From Planktosalinus lacus (GTDB taxonomy: Bacteria; Bacteroidota; Bacteroidia; Flavobacteriales; Flavobacteriaceae): 64,000 nucleotides of DNA. The translations under genes and the position numbers were made by a program. Under the pieces are notes generated by a model, which saw nothing but the letters and a program-made list of their open reading frames with translations, had not been told where the DNA came from and ran no database searches. Every line of letters starts with the position of its first letter. Within the stretch, counting starts at the first letter, position 1. Positions 34,119 through 43,058 of this stretch are shown in pieces. The stretch covers positions 958 through 64,957 of the forward strand of contig NZ_BMGK01000010.1 of NCBI RefSeq assembly GCF_014640155.1. The letters run 5' to 3'.

Positions 34119-34535
34119 ATGGAATCACAATTAAACTTTGTAAATTTTGTAGTGCCGAAATTTCATTTTGAGAAAACCCGGGTCGAAGCTGATGAAAATG
34201 TTTTTAATTTAGAACCCCAAGCTCTTATAAGTCGGTCTAAAAACCAATTTCATATAAACATAGAAATTGAAATTGTTGATAAAGACAATGATTTTATTTT
34301 GAAAATGTTATCAATTGGGATGTTTAATTTTAATACTGATGATGAAAAAGCATTATTTAGTTTTATTTCTATTAATGGTCCAGCAATAATTTTTCCATAT
34401 ATCAGAAGCTTTATTTCTAATTTTACTTCACTATCTGGCTTTGATACAATAACTCTTCCGACGCTAAACTTATCTGGATTCAAAGATGACTTAATCAAAA
34501 ATATGATTGATTTAGATGAGATTGGAGATGAGTAG
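34119..34535 (+). CDS. SecB-like chaperone
   Basis: 138 residues matching the SecB fold. The diagnostic stretch is NGPAIIFPYIRSFISNFTSLSGFDTITLPTLNLSGF (from residue 86), equivalent to the FPYxR...GGFPPLxLxPxNF region of SecB; the N-terminal half has the paired strands FHINIEIEIVDKDNDF. General SecB for protein export is uncommon in Bacteroidota, whereas SecB-like chaperones dedicated to toxin-antitoxin modules are well documented. Its 3' end overlaps the putative toxin gene by eight bases, which argues for the dedicated role. Confidence 0.85.
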   Translation: MESQLNFVNFVVPKFHFEKTRVEADENVFNLEPQALISRSKNQFHINIEIEIVDKDNDFILKMLSIGMFNFNTDDEKALFSFISINGPAIIFPYIRSFISNFTSLSGFDTITLPTLNLSGFKDDLIKNMIDLDEIGDE

Positions 34536-35109
34536 TAATACTGTGTTTACATATCAACATACTTGTAGAAAGGGTCAAAGCGCCTACATTTTAAAAAAAG
34601 CTCCTTTTAAAGCACCTGTAAAGAAAACACCAGAAGGAACTTTTAAAATTCCTTTTCTTGGTGAAGGCTACTATTTATGGGAAGAGAACAATAAAGCTGC
34701 TGTAGATTGGGGTAAAAAACATTATGCTGGAAATTTCAATGTCGTAGAATTTGAAGATTTAAAAATTCCGAATGAAGAATTATTGGATTTTATGAATCGT
34801 AGAAATATGAATTATTTTAATGATTTGAGAGAAGATTATATAAAAAAAAGACCAAAATCGAGAAATTGGCCAATTGGTGCTTGGATAGAATTTTTTAAAA
34901 AATTAAGAAAGGGGAATTTCCATTTATTCCCTTTTTATTATATTAGGGCAGATGAGAATTTACCTAATGATAAAGAAAATAATAGAATAAAAGGTAAAGA
35001 GTTTTTTGCAGAAAATGTTTACTACTACACTTTTACAAATCCTTTATTAATACTTTGTGTTTTAGATAAGAATAAAATAGAATGTAATTCCAAAACCATA
35101 AAGGTTTAA
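34528..35109 (+). CDS. Putative ADP-ribosyltransferase-fold toxin
   Basis: 193 residues (or 197 from an ATG at 34516). The N-terminal 70 residues resemble ART-fold enzymes of the DUF3990/KptA kind: YQHT (His11) stands where the YHGT motif occurs, and GEGYYLWEENNKAAVDWG (Gly45-Gly62) matches the GxGFYLT...A.xWA pattern, with Tyr49 as candidate second catalytic residue. The third position (Glu or Phe) cannot be fixed by eye. The rest is basic and aromatic (WPIGAWIEFFKKLRKGNFHLFPFYYI). Overlap with the SecB-like gene suggests a toxin-antitoxin-chaperone unit like CmdTAC, whose toxin ADP-ribosylates mRNA. Family assignment is inference. Confidence 0.65.
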   Translation: MSSNTVFTYQHTCRKGQSAYILKKAPFKAPVKKTPEGTFKIPFLGEGYYLWEENNKAAVDWGKKHYAGNFNVVEFEDLKIPNEELLDFMNRRNMNYFNDLREDYIKKRPKSRNWPIGAWIEFFKKLRKGNFHLFPFYYIRADENLPNDKENNRIKGKEFFAENVYYYTFTNPLLILCVLDKNKIECNSKTIKV

Positions 35110-35149
35110 TTCTAATAACCAGATTTGTTTTTTTCCCCAAAGAGTTTAA

Positions 35150-35260
35150 ATGAAAAATTAGTTGAGTAGATAAGCACCAAAATTGAGTAATTAAAAACCA
35201 AATAGAAAAACCGTTAGGATTTTCAGAAGTAGGCGAGGAGGAGCAATTACTTATAGCAAC
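35150..35260 (-). repeat. Cassette repeat on the minus strand, 3' of the FRG gene
   Basis: Read on the minus strand it begins GTTAACGTTGCTATAAGTAATTGC, then CGCCTACTTCTGAAAATCC, CGGTTTTTCTATTTGG and GGTGCTTATCTACTC, the order of blocks in the cassette repeats at 1071-7275. The right arm is weak, so the copy is partly degraded. It directly follows the stop of the FRG gene, the position these repeats take in Region 1. Confidence 0.6.
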
Positions 35261-35261
35261 G

Positions 35262-36149
35262 TTAACTAAAGTTTTTCATTTCGTTATTTATTTCGTCAAT
35301 TAATTTAGTCGCTTCCTCACTTTGAGTCAGGACTAATCTATCTTTATCTATTCCATTTGCTTTTAGCTCATCAAATATTAATTTTTTTGCTTCGGCCTTT
35401 ACTCTGATTCTAACAATCATATTTTTCCAAAAATCTTTTTTATTTAGAGGAACTTCTATGTCAGAGTTGCTTGAAGCGAATAATCTACCGTGTTGTCTGA
35501 ATAGCCTAAATTGATATGTTCTTTGGTCAATATCATTAATATAAATTGGTACATTACATACAAAAGATGAATCTAAATCATAAGGATTGAAATTAGGGTA
35601 AAGTAATTTTTCGTAGTCAGAAGTTTCATTAAGAATAAAATCGTGTGGCACAAGTAAACCCCATAATTGACCATCAGAATTTTCGTGCTTGGTAGAAGGT
35701 TCAGACATAAAAAATGCTGAACTAACGCTTGAGGTAGTTAAGTCAATTAAGTTTGTTTTAACTCCAGCATGTTGCGCTTGAAATATTAAATCCCAGTCTT
35801 CTCCGTAAGGCTTTTTACTGTGTTTGAATAACTGATTTTCTCCATAATGATCAATTACTTTTTTCTTGAAAATCACTGCTCCATTTTTTTCAATTTCTCG
35901 TGCCTTACTTAAATCAATTTGTTTTGAGAAAGGTTCTCTAAAAATACCTGGCAATATATCCCAACCATAATTCTGTTCTCCCCTATAATGTGGCATTACA
36001 GGAAATCCGCCTTTAGTGATTAAGTCAACATTAATTTTAATCATTTTATCGTGGAAACTCCTTACATCTTGTAAATTCTTAATCTCAAAACTTTCTAAAG
36101 GTTTAAGATATTTCTTCTGAATATGTTCTGAAATTTGATAGTAGTTCAT
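35262..36149 (-). CDS. FRG-domain protein
   Basis: 295 residues. FRG domain: HYRGEQNYGWDILPGIFR at about 54-71 and LIFQAQHAGVKTNLIDLTTSSVSSAFFM at about 125-152 (the usual QHxGxPTxLLDWT motif). FRG-domain proteins are frequent in mobile elements and defence loci but their activity is not established. It lies between two cassette repeats of the Region 1 type, in the same orientation as those repeats, and therefore looks like one inserted cassette within the element. Codon use is AT-rich like the neighbouring chaperone-toxin genes. Confidence 0.88.
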   Translation of the reverse strand: MNYYQISEHIQKKYLKPLESFEIKNLQDVRSFHDKMIKINVDLITKGGFPVMPHYRGEQNYGWDILPGIFREPFSKQIDLSKAREIEKNGAVIFKKKVIDHYGENQLFKHSKKPYGEDWDLIFQAQHAGVKTNLIDLTTSSVSSAFFMSEPSTKHENSDGQLWGLLVPHDFILNETSDYEKLLYPNFNPYDLDSSFVCNVPIYINDIDQRTYQFRLFRQHGRLFASSNSDIEVPLNKKDFWKNMIVRIRVKAEAKKLIFDELKANGIDKDRLVLTQSEEATKLIDEINNEMKNFS

Positions 36150-36170
36150 TGGTTGGTTTAAATTGTAGCT

Positions 36171-36268
36171 AACGTTTCTTGACTATTACCTGTGGCGTGG
36201 TTTAAGCAACTAATGTAGTAAACAAAACCCGAGTGGGCAAGGACAAGCCATTGCTAATAGCTGTGTTG
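36171..36268 (-). repeat. Cassette repeat on the minus strand, 5' of the FRG gene
   Basis: Read on the minus strand: GCACAACACAGCTATTAGC, ATGGCTTGTCC, CTCGGGTTTTGTTTACTA, TTAAACCACGCCAC, GGTAATAGTCAAG and AAACGTTAGC. Left and right arms pair (CTATTAGC... with ...GGTAATAG). The ends GCACAAC and ACGTTAGC and the core match repeats 2, 4 and the terminal copy at 7190. This copy looks complete. Confidence 0.7.
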
Positions 36269-36293
36269 TGCCTTCGTTGTTTTTCTGTATTTT

Positions 36294-36779
36294 TCACAAT
36301 CTAAATATCTTCTTATTGTAGTACCATCTTTTTATGGCCCACCCTGAACGAAGTCCCATCGGGTAATTAACTCCTCCAAATTTAAGTCTCAAATACACTG
36401 TTTTGTATACTTCTTTTATCTTACCATAATCAGGTAAATCACTTGCTCCCTGAAGCAGTGTATAAAACTTTATACACATTGTACTAATAAACAAAGAAGC
36501 AACAATATACAAACCCCAAAATATAAACATGCTTTCAGTTTTAAAAAAAGAATATATATCATCAACAAAATATAACAACCCCCAAATCACAAATAATGAC
36601 CCCCACCACATAATATAAGAATAAGTTATAAACTGCTCTTTTTTGCGATATATACGCCTATATTCTTTCAGAACCTCTTCGGGGTTATCCTTATAGCGCA
36701 CTCTAATATCGTCATACAATTTCGACAAGTCATAGTTCATTTCTATACCTTTCTCGGCGTAATTATCAATTATTATCAT
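36294..36779 (-). CDS. Small membrane protein in the restriction operon
   Basis: 161 residues (148 from the alternative ATG at 36740, MNYDLSKLYDDI). Two membrane segments at about 54-72 and 84-106, with a basic helical region before them (EVLKEYRRIYRKKEQF). The C-terminal part is soluble and aromatic (LRSGWAIKRWYYNKKIFRL). No known domain. It follows the DUF3578 gene at the end of the restriction operon with a 98-base gap. Whether it is part of defence is unclear. Confidence 0.65.
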   Translation of the reverse strand: MIIIDNYAEKGIEMNYDLSKLYDDIRVRYKDNPEEVLKEYRRIYRKKEQFITYSYIMWWGSLFVIWGLLYFVDDIYSFFKTESMFIFWGLYIVASLFISTMCIKFYTLLQGASDLPDYGKIKEVYKTVYLRLKFGGVNYPMGLRSGWAIKRWYYNKKIFRL

Positions 36780-36877
36780 TTTCTATTGTTTTAAACAAGT
36801 TGTAGAAAGTTGTTTTAAAACTACCCCTTTATTTTAATTATACTAAATGGGAGTTCTAAAATTTAACTTTGTCCGCC

Positions 36878-37252
36878 CTATCCACTATAGTCTTCAGCTC
36901 TTAGCCTAAGAACTCTTTTTGCATCTCTTCTATAATTCTCTCTAACTTCTGTTACTCCTTGATTTAGAGATAAATACACTCCAGACATGTCTGCTTTGAA
37001 AAGAAAAACGGGGTAGTAGCCTGATTGGGGCGTTTCTGTAATTATTGTATCTAATATAGCAATCCAAGGATTATGTGTCCATCCTCCTTTACCGGGAGAA
37101 CCTGTTACTTTATATCTTTCCTGATCTGGTAAAATTTGTGAAAGAAGAGCTGGATATTCATTTCGTAGTTTAACCGCAAGTTCATTTCCAGCAAAAGGTA
37201 AATCCATTTGTGTCAGGTAATTATTTATAACTTCTCTTAAAATTCTATCCAT
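36878..37252 (-). CDS. DUF3578-domain (McrB N-terminal-like) protein, stand-alone
   Basis: 124 residues that consist only of a DUF3578/MrcB N-terminal-like domain: VTGSPGKGGWTHNPWIAILD, ITETPQSGYYPVFLFKADMSGVYLSLNQGVTEV. In other proteins this domain precedes an McrB-type AAA+ GTPase or a nuclease and recognises modified DNA; here it ends right after the domain and no GTPase follows. The ATG at 37252 (MDRILREVINNYL) is chosen over 37336, which would overlap hsdR. It is 43 bases after hsdR and probably co-transcribed. Confidence 0.82.
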   Translation of the reverse strand: MDRILREVINNYLTQMDLPFAGNELAVKLRNEYPALLSQILPDQERYKVTGSPGKGGWTHNPWIAILDTIITETPQSGYYPVFLFKADMSGVYLSLNQGVTEVRENYRRDAKRVLRLRAEDYSG

Positions 37253-37295
37253 ATATATTTGTTGTTTAATTAAATTGAAAACTTTAATCCGCACT

Positions 37296-39623
37296 TTAAG
37301 CCACTTCCTCCTTATACAAATGCTCCTGAAACTCAATAAATAGGCTGCTGATGTTTGCTACATCACCCAAAATTGCTTTGGCATCTTCCAGGGATTGGTA
37401 TTTGTTTGTTAGCAAGATTGGTAGTTTCTCTTGATCGAGTTCATCAACACCGGTTTCTATGTATTTGCTTAGCACAAATGAGATAAACTCCTTTTGTTTG
37501 TCATTGAGTAGGGTAAATATGGTTGCTTCGGCTGTTTTGGCTCTTGTTTCGCGTGTAAGCGCAACGTAGTCGCCATTGAAAACATACTCCAAAACATCAA
37601 ACAGATCGCTTTTTTCCATATCAACTAACTTCTGTAAAGTCAGTAAGTCTGATTTTGGGAAGCCGGCATCTTCTAATTTCTCTAACAATGTTTTACGGGT
37701 GATGGGGTTGCTCCAAAGTTTCCGTAATTCTTCTTCGTCTTTAAAAAACTTGGGTAATTCGCCAAACAAATTTTTCATAAATTCATGAGAGGTTATGGGT
37801 TTTCCATCTGCGCTCCAAAAGGAGGTTTGGGTGGTGTATTGAATTTGCCGGTCTTTACCGCGTGCCAATTTGATTTTGATTTTTGGTTTGCGTGGTTTTG
37901 GTTCACCCGGTTCTGTTATAACAGGTGGTTCACCCGGTTCTGGTGAGGGATAAGGTTTTGGTGTTACTGGTTCCGGTTCCAAAGGTTCTCCATCCCACTC
38001 GGGATCGTTGAAATGTTTGTAAGCATCTACAAAGTCGTAGATTGTGAAAAACTCTTTGCCGTCAAACAAACGTGTGCCTCGGCCAACTATTTGTTTAAAT
38101 TCAATCATAGAGTTTACAGGCCGGAGCAAAACGATGTTGCGTATGTTTCTGGCATCAACACCGGTTGATAGTTTTTGTGAGGTGGTTAATATGGTTGGCA
38201 GTGTTTTTTCATTGTCTTGAAATTCACGTAACATTCTTTCGCCTTCTTCGCCATCATTGGCAGTTACGCGTACACAATAAAACGGGTCTTTGCTTTTAGC
38301 GTTTTGGTTTACCAAATCTCGTATCAAAGCTGCATGTGCCTGATTGGCACAAAAAATAATTGCCTTTTCATTTTGATTAGCACTTTCCAAGTAGATGTTT
38401 ACTCGTTTTGCTTCCCGCTCTTCAATTTCGATAGTGCGGTTAAAATCTTTTTCTTCATAGAGCTTGCCTTCTTCAATTTCGCCTTCCACAATGGTATCGT
38501 CTGAGGTGTATCGATAATCGTCCAAGGTTGTCTTGATGCGTTTTACTTTAAAAGGCGTTAAGAAGCCATCATTGATGCCTTCTTTGAGTGAATAGATATA
38601 CACCGGTTCTCCAAAGTAACGGTAGGTATCCACGTTGTCATTTCTTTTTGGCGTTGCGGTTAAACCCAATTGCACAGCCGGACTGAAATATTCCAATATA
38701 CCACGCCAGTTGCTTTCGTCATTGGCTCCACCTCGGTGACATTCGTCAATGATGATAAAATCAAAATAATCTTCCGGGTAATCACCGAAATAGGGTGATG
38801 GCTTATCATTTTCATCGGTGCCACTCATAAAGGTTTGGAAGATTGTAAAGAAAATACTGCCGTTAGTGGGCACCCTTCCTTTTTTTCTAATTTCACTTGG
38901 TTTTATCCTCACCAAAGCATCCTCAGGAAATGAAGAAAATGAATTGAATGCCTGGTTGGCCAATATATTTCTGTCTGCTAAAAATAGTATGCGTGGCCTG
39001 CGGTTGCCATCACGTTGAAGGTTCCAACGGGTTTGAAACAACTTCCACGCAACTTGAAAAGCGATTGCTGTTTTTCCTGTGCCGGTTGCAAGGGTGAGCA
39101 AAATGCGTTTCTGGCCTTTGGCCAATGCTTCAAGGGTTTCATTTACGGCTATTTCCTGATAATAGCGCAATTGCCAGGTACCACTTTTGTCTTCAAATGG
39201 TACGTTGGCAAATTTTTCCCTCCATTGGTTTTGCTCTTCATACGTTTTATCCCAAAGCTGTCCCGGGCTTAGGTAGTCAGTTACCAACTCTTCTTTACCG
39301 GTTTTCATACAGATTTGGTAAATCTCTTTACCGTTGGTGCTGTATGTGATATCCAGTTTGAGTTTATCAGCATATTGTTTGGCTTGCATTACGCCTTCAC
39401 CTACTGCTTGCAAACTGCTTTTAGCTTCAATTACGGCGAGTTTGATGCCTTTGTGCACCAAGATATAATCTGCAATGATTTTTTTACCACGACCGCCACC
39501 GGACTGAATTTTACCGTCAGTAATATGGTATTCACGAAGGACTTTAGAGCCTTCCACCACGCCCCAACCACAAGCCTTTAGCTTAGGGTCAATGAGTTCT
39601 GCTCTTGTTTCTGCTTCGTTCAT
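37296..39623 (-). CDS. hsdR: Type I restriction enzyme R subunit
   Basis: 775 residues. N-terminal nuclease domain (GKKIIADYILVHKGIKLAVIEAKSS, the PD...ExK motif), then a superfamily 2 translocase: LATGTGKT (Walker A), IIDECHRGGAND (DExH), LGLTATPKR and QIVGRGTRLFDGK (motif VI). A Pro/Glu-rich linker (about 555-585) leads to the C-terminal EcoEI_R-type domain that contacts the methylase core. It translocates and cuts DNA lacking the methylation set by HsdM/HsdS. Length and motifs are complete. It starts six bases after hsdS ends. Confidence 0.95.
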   Translation of the reverse strand: MNEAETRAELIDPKLKACGWGVVEGSKVLREYHITDGKIQSGGGRGKKIIADYILVHKGIKLAVIEAKSSLQAVGEGVMQAKQYADKLKLDITYSTNGKEIYQICMKTGKEELVTDYLSPGQLWDKTYEEQNQWREKFANVPFEDKSGTWQLRYYQEIAVNETLEALAKGQKRILLTLATGTGKTAIAFQVAWKLFQTRWNLQRDGNRRPRILFLADRNILANQAFNSFSSFPEDALVRIKPSEIRKKGRVPTNGSIFFTIFQTFMSGTDENDKPSPYFGDYPEDYFDFIIIDECHRGGANDESNWRGILEYFSPAVQLGLTATPKRNDNVDTYRYFGEPVYIYSLKEGINDGFLTPFKVKRIKTTLDDYRYTSDDTIVEGEIEEGKLYEEKDFNRTIEIEEREAKRVNIYLESANQNEKAIIFCANQAHAALIRDLVNQNAKSKDPFYCVRVTANDGEEGERMLREFQDNEKTLPTILTTSQKLSTGVDARNIRNIVLLRPVNSMIEFKQIVGRGTRLFDGKEFFTIYDFVDAYKHFNDPEWDGEPLEPEPVTPKPYPSPEPGEPPVITEPGEPKPRKPKIKIKLARGKDRQIQYTTQTSFWSADGKPITSHEFMKNLFGELPKFFKDEEELRKLWSNPITRKTLLEKLEDAGFPKSDLLTLQKLVDMEKSDLFDVLEYVFNGDYVALTRETRAKTAEATIFTLLNDKQKEFISFVLSKYIETGVDELDQEKLPILLTNKYQSLEDAKAILGDVANISSLFIEFQEHLYKEEVA

Positions 39624-39629
39624 TTATTT

Positions 39630-40841
39630 CTATTTTATTGTTGGTTCAGCAGCCAAATTTAAGGTGTCTTTTAAATCATATTTCTGTGCTATTTCCGCTT
39701 TCAACTCCCCGGCAAATGCCTTTTGCAATATGGATTTTTTCAGTTCTTCCAAATCATCAATTTTCTTTTGATAGATGGTTTCCAACTTTTGGGTTTCGAC
39801 TAATATTGTATCAATCTTTTCAACTATTTTTTCCTGCTGATCTAATGGAATAAAAGGCACTTTAGAATCTGTGATTGCTTTAATACCTACGTTTCCTTGT
39901 CCAACAGTTCCTGTTTCATTTGCAAAGTATTGGTCTTTGAAAAGATCCGTCCAAGAAAAATAGAGGAAGAACTTTGGTAGATATAATTTTGTAAATCTGA
40001 TTGCAGCAATACGTTGGTTTAATAGGTAATTGGTTTTCTCAATGATCACCGTAAACCCATAGTCTCTTTTATTTTTTGTACCTGTCTGAGTAATTATGAC
40101 ATCATTTGGATGCAACGTGGCTCTTGAAAGAACCTTTTCATCAATCTTGTCAATAAATACGGGATTTTCATTTTCTCGAATAATTCCTGGGCGAACATTG
40201 CCCATTCTTATCACCTGATATTTTCCTGATTTCTTGAAATCTTTGCTTTTAAATGAATAGCCTCCTACTACTTTTGCTAATTCCTTTATTTTCTTCGTCT
40301 CGTTGGAATGAAATATTTCTGAAAACACCCCTTGTAAATAGCTTTCAAAAAGTGCTGCGGCGTTTTTGAGGTTTTGTTCTGTATTGGCTTTTGCTTTGTC
40401 GATGGCGGAAAAGGCTTCATCTAATATGGAAACTATGTGTTGTTGTTCTGGTAAGGGAACTTTTGGGAACTTCTCTGACTTGTAATCTTTGAAATAAATG
40501 TGTGGTATTGTACTTCCGCTCCTGTGTTTTTCGAAATCAATTCCTTCTAAAAAGTACTTTATGAAATTAATATCAAAACCCTTTTTTGGAATTAAGTATT
40601 GCATAGTGGCAACCACTGAAGATTTTGAAGGGTGTTTTGAAACTCTTCCAATTCCAGCACCATCCTTAATTATAGCCAAGTATTCTTCTTCTTGATCGAA
40701 GAATGAAACATTTTGAACATATCCTTTTGCTGCAAACACAGGAAACTCGCCATCTTCACCTTTTATTTTATTCAGTGAGATGTTTGATGAGCCTTTTTTG
40801 ACGACATCTTCTAACTGACAATATTCCCAACCTTGCTTCAT
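39630..40841 (-). CDS. hsdS: Type I restriction-modification specificity subunit
   Basis: 403 residues with two target-recognition domains, each followed by a helical spacer: TRD1 (1-~140) ends FPKVPLPEQQHIVSILDEAFSAIDKAKANTEQNL, and TRD2 (~185-330) ends VPFIPLDQQEKIVEKIDTILVETQKLETIYQKKIDDLEELKKSILQKAF. The two halves read half-sites of a bipartite target. The first base overlap (four bases) with hsdM shows coupling. Both TRDs are intact. Confidence 0.93.
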   Translation of the reverse strand: MKQGWEYCQLEDVVKKGSSNISLNKIKGEDGEFPVFAAKGYVQNVSFFDQEEEYLAIIKDGAGIGRVSKHPSKSSVVATMQYLIPKKGFDINFIKYFLEGIDFEKHRSGSTIPHIYFKDYKSEKFPKVPLPEQQHIVSILDEAFSAIDKAKANTEQNLKNAAALFESYLQGVFSEIFHSNETKKIKELAKVVGGYSFKSKDFKKSGKYQVIRMGNVRPGIIRENENPVFIDKIDEKVLSRATLHPNDVIITQTGTKNKRDYGFTVIIEKTNYLLNQRIAAIRFTKLYLPKFFLYFSWTDLFKDQYFANETGTVGQGNVGIKAITDSKVPFIPLDQQEKIVEKIDTILVETQKLETIYQKKIDDLEELKKSILQKAFAGELKAEIAQKYDLKDTLNLAAEPTIK

Positions 40842-42289
40842 ATTAGTTCCGAGATAGAGTTTAATATTTCTGCACTTTCATCATCTAAGGCTTTTATTTC
40901 TTCTAAAATGCCTTGAGGTTTTCGTATCGGGTCGGCCTCCGGGGTATTGGGGTTCTTTACACTTAAATCAAAAGTGCTTTGGTCAACATTTTTGATATTT
41001 ATAGTCCAAGAGTTTTCGCTTTCTGTAAAGGTTTTTTGTAATTGTAAAAATTCTTCCAAATCTTTTTCGTTAAGCGGGTTGGTTTTGCCCAGGTTGCGCC
41101 CGGGGTTTAACGAGTAAAACCAAGTTTTTTGTGTTTGCTTTCCTTTTTCAAAAAACAAAACCACGGTTTTTACACCTGCACCGGTAAAGGTGCCGCCCGG
41201 TAAATCCAGAACGGTATGCAGGTTGCAATTTTGTAATAATTCTTTGCGAAGGGCAATGTTTGCATTATCTGTATTGCTTAAAAAAGTGTTTTTAATGACC
41301 ACCCCTGCCTTACCACCTGCTTTTAAAATTTTAATAAAGTGTTGTAAAAAAAGAGAAGCAGTTTCACCCGTTTTGATCGGGAAGTTTTGTTGTACTTCTG
41401 CGCGTTCCTTTCCTCCAAAAGGTGGGTTGGCAAGTACTACATCATAACGGTCTTTCTCTTGTATGTCGGCCAGGTTTTCGGCAAGTGTGTTTGTGTGTAT
41501 GATATTGGGTGCTTCTACACCGTGCAAAATCATATTCATAATACCAATGATATAAGCCAGAGATTTTTTTTCCTTACCGTAAAAGGTGCGTTTTTGTAAT
41601 GTTTCCCATTCTTTACTACTAAGTTCTTTGCCAAATTTCATATGGTCGAATGCTTCACATAAGAAACCGGCACTGCCCACTGCACCGTCATAAACGGTAT
41701 CGCCAATCTGTGGGTCAATCACTTTTACTATGGTGCGAATCAACGGTCGGGGAGTGTAGTATTCACCCCCGTTGCGCCCCGCGTTGCCCATATTTTGAAT
41801 TTTGGCTTCATAGAGGTGGCTCATTTCGTGCTTTTCAGCGTGTGTGCGGAAACGCAACTCGTCAATGCGGTTGATTACTTCACGCAAGTTGTAACCACTT
41901 TGTATGCGGTTTTTTAGTTCGCTAAAAATCTCACCAATTTTGTATTCAATGGTATCTGGACTTTCAGCAGAAAGCTTGAATTTTTTAAGGTAGGGGAAGA
42001 GCTTGCCGTTCACAAAGTCTAACAGATCATCACCTGTCATGGCGTTGTGATCAATTTTTCCATCTTTTAATTTAGGTGCAGCCCAAACGCTCCATTGGTA
42101 TTCTATGTCAATGATTGGAGTATATGATTTACCGGTAAGTTCAGCAGACGTTGCGCGGTCTTTTTCTAAGTCGTCCAAGTATTTGAGAAATAAGATCCAG
42201 GAGGTTTGTTCTACATAGTCTAACTCGCTACCGCAACCGGCATCTTTATGAAGTATATCGTCAATGTTTTTAAATGTTTGTTCAAACAT
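40838..42289 (-). CDS. hsdM: Type I restriction-modification DNA methyltransferase
   Basis: 483 residues. N-terminal HsdM helical domain (FEQTFKNIDDILHKDAGCGSELDYVEQTSWILFLKYLDDLE) and an N6-adenine methylase domain: SAM motif I VYDGAVGSAGFLCEAF and catalytic motif IV LANPPFGGKE. It methylates adenine in both strands of the HsdS target. First gene of the restriction operon (hsdM-hsdS-hsdR). Confidence 0.95.
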   Translation of the reverse strand: MFEQTFKNIDDILHKDAGCGSELDYVEQTSWILFLKYLDDLEKDRATSAELTGKSYTPIIDIEYQWSVWAAPKLKDGKIDHNAMTGDDLLDFVNGKLFPYLKKFKLSAESPDTIEYKIGEIFSELKNRIQSGYNLREVINRIDELRFRTHAEKHEMSHLYEAKIQNMGNAGRNGGEYYTPRPLIRTIVKVIDPQIGDTVYDGAVGSAGFLCEAFDHMKFGKELSSKEWETLQKRTFYGKEKKSLAYIIGIMNMILHGVEAPNIIHTNTLAENLADIQEKDRYDVVLANPPFGGKERAEVQQNFPIKTGETASLFLQHFIKILKAGGKAGVVIKNTFLSNTDNANIALRKELLQNCNLHTVLDLPGGTFTGAGVKTVVLFFEKGKQTQKTWFYSLNPGRNLGKTNPLNEKDLEEFLQLQKTFTESENSWTINIKNVDQSTFDLSVKNPNTPEADPIRKPQGILEEIKALDDESAEILNSISELI

Positions 42290-42440
42290 GGGGTTAGTTG
42301 GGTTGTTTTAAAGGGGTTATAATTAAAAAAATAATGGGGATGTTCAAATATAGCATAAAATGCATAACCCCTCAATTCAAATGTAATTAAAAAGTTTATG
42401 TAGGTATTGCGGGATTCCTCATTTAGATGACTGATGAGTC

Positions 42441-43013
42441 TTAATGCCTTGTTAGTATTGGTATACCGTATTCTATTCTCCAATCAACTTCCAGGTTTTT
42501 GGCATGTTCTAAATAGAAATTTTTTTCATAAGGAAGAAGCTTTAATATTTCTTGATTTTTAGGGTCATCAAAATCAAAATAGGAAACTCCCCAATTATCT
42601 AATGAGTTATAGTCATTAAATCTGTTTATAATATTTAAAGTGCCAGTCCTTTTGTCATTACAATTTAACTCTTGATTTATCCTTTCTCTTAGACCAAATG
42701 CCGGTGGTTCCTTTATATAACCTCCAATACCATTATAAACAATTTTATACCCGTTAATAGAAACTTTACAAATGTTTTCTAATTGATGTCTACGAGTAAC
42801 TAATTCTGTTATAGGAACTTCTTTTGTGCCTGCTTTAGTTAATATTGTTTGTAAAGACTCAGAAGAGTGATTTGTCCAAATCCAATATAACCCTCGGCGT
42901 TTTGTTTGAAGATTAGGAGTTTTTTTCCAATCTTGAAATTCGGAAACTAATTGGAAAGTTTCTAATTGTCTTTCCTGGATTTTGTTTATTAGGTTTTTTA
43001 AATTCATTGTCAA
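42441..43013 (-). CDS. GIY-YIG-like protein next to the restriction operon
   Basis: 190 residues, soluble. The pattern RRGLYWIWTNHS (residues ~40-50) and IVYNGIGGYIKEPPAFGLRERINQEL (~95-120) resembles the GIY and YIG strands plus the arginine helix of GIY-YIG nucleases, though the spacing is long. I put this at moderate certainty. It is 150 bases upstream of hsdM on the same strand and may share its promoter region. Confidence 0.65.
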   Translation of the reverse strand: MTMNLKNLINKIQERQLETFQLVSEFQDWKKTPNLQTKRRGLYWIWTNHSSESLQTILTKAGTKEVPITELVTRRHQLENICKVSINGYKIVYNGIGGYIKEPPAFGLRERINQELNCNDKRTGTLNIINRFNDYNSLDNWGVSYFDFDDPKNQEILKLLPYEKNFYLEHAKNLEVDWRIEYGIPILTRH

Positions 43014-43058
43014 TATTTAAAAAGTCAGCTAATTTACTTTTTTATTTTTTGGGACAAA

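Noticed and set aside
34119-34535. General export chaperone SecB
   Set aside because: The gene is inside a mobile element, overlaps a putative toxin gene and is AT-rich like its neighbours, so a dedicated toxin-antitoxin chaperone fits better.
42220-42483. 87-codon minus-strand frame before hsdM
   Set aside because: It overlaps both hsdM and the GIY-YIG-like gene in another frame and its sequence lacks any domain pattern.
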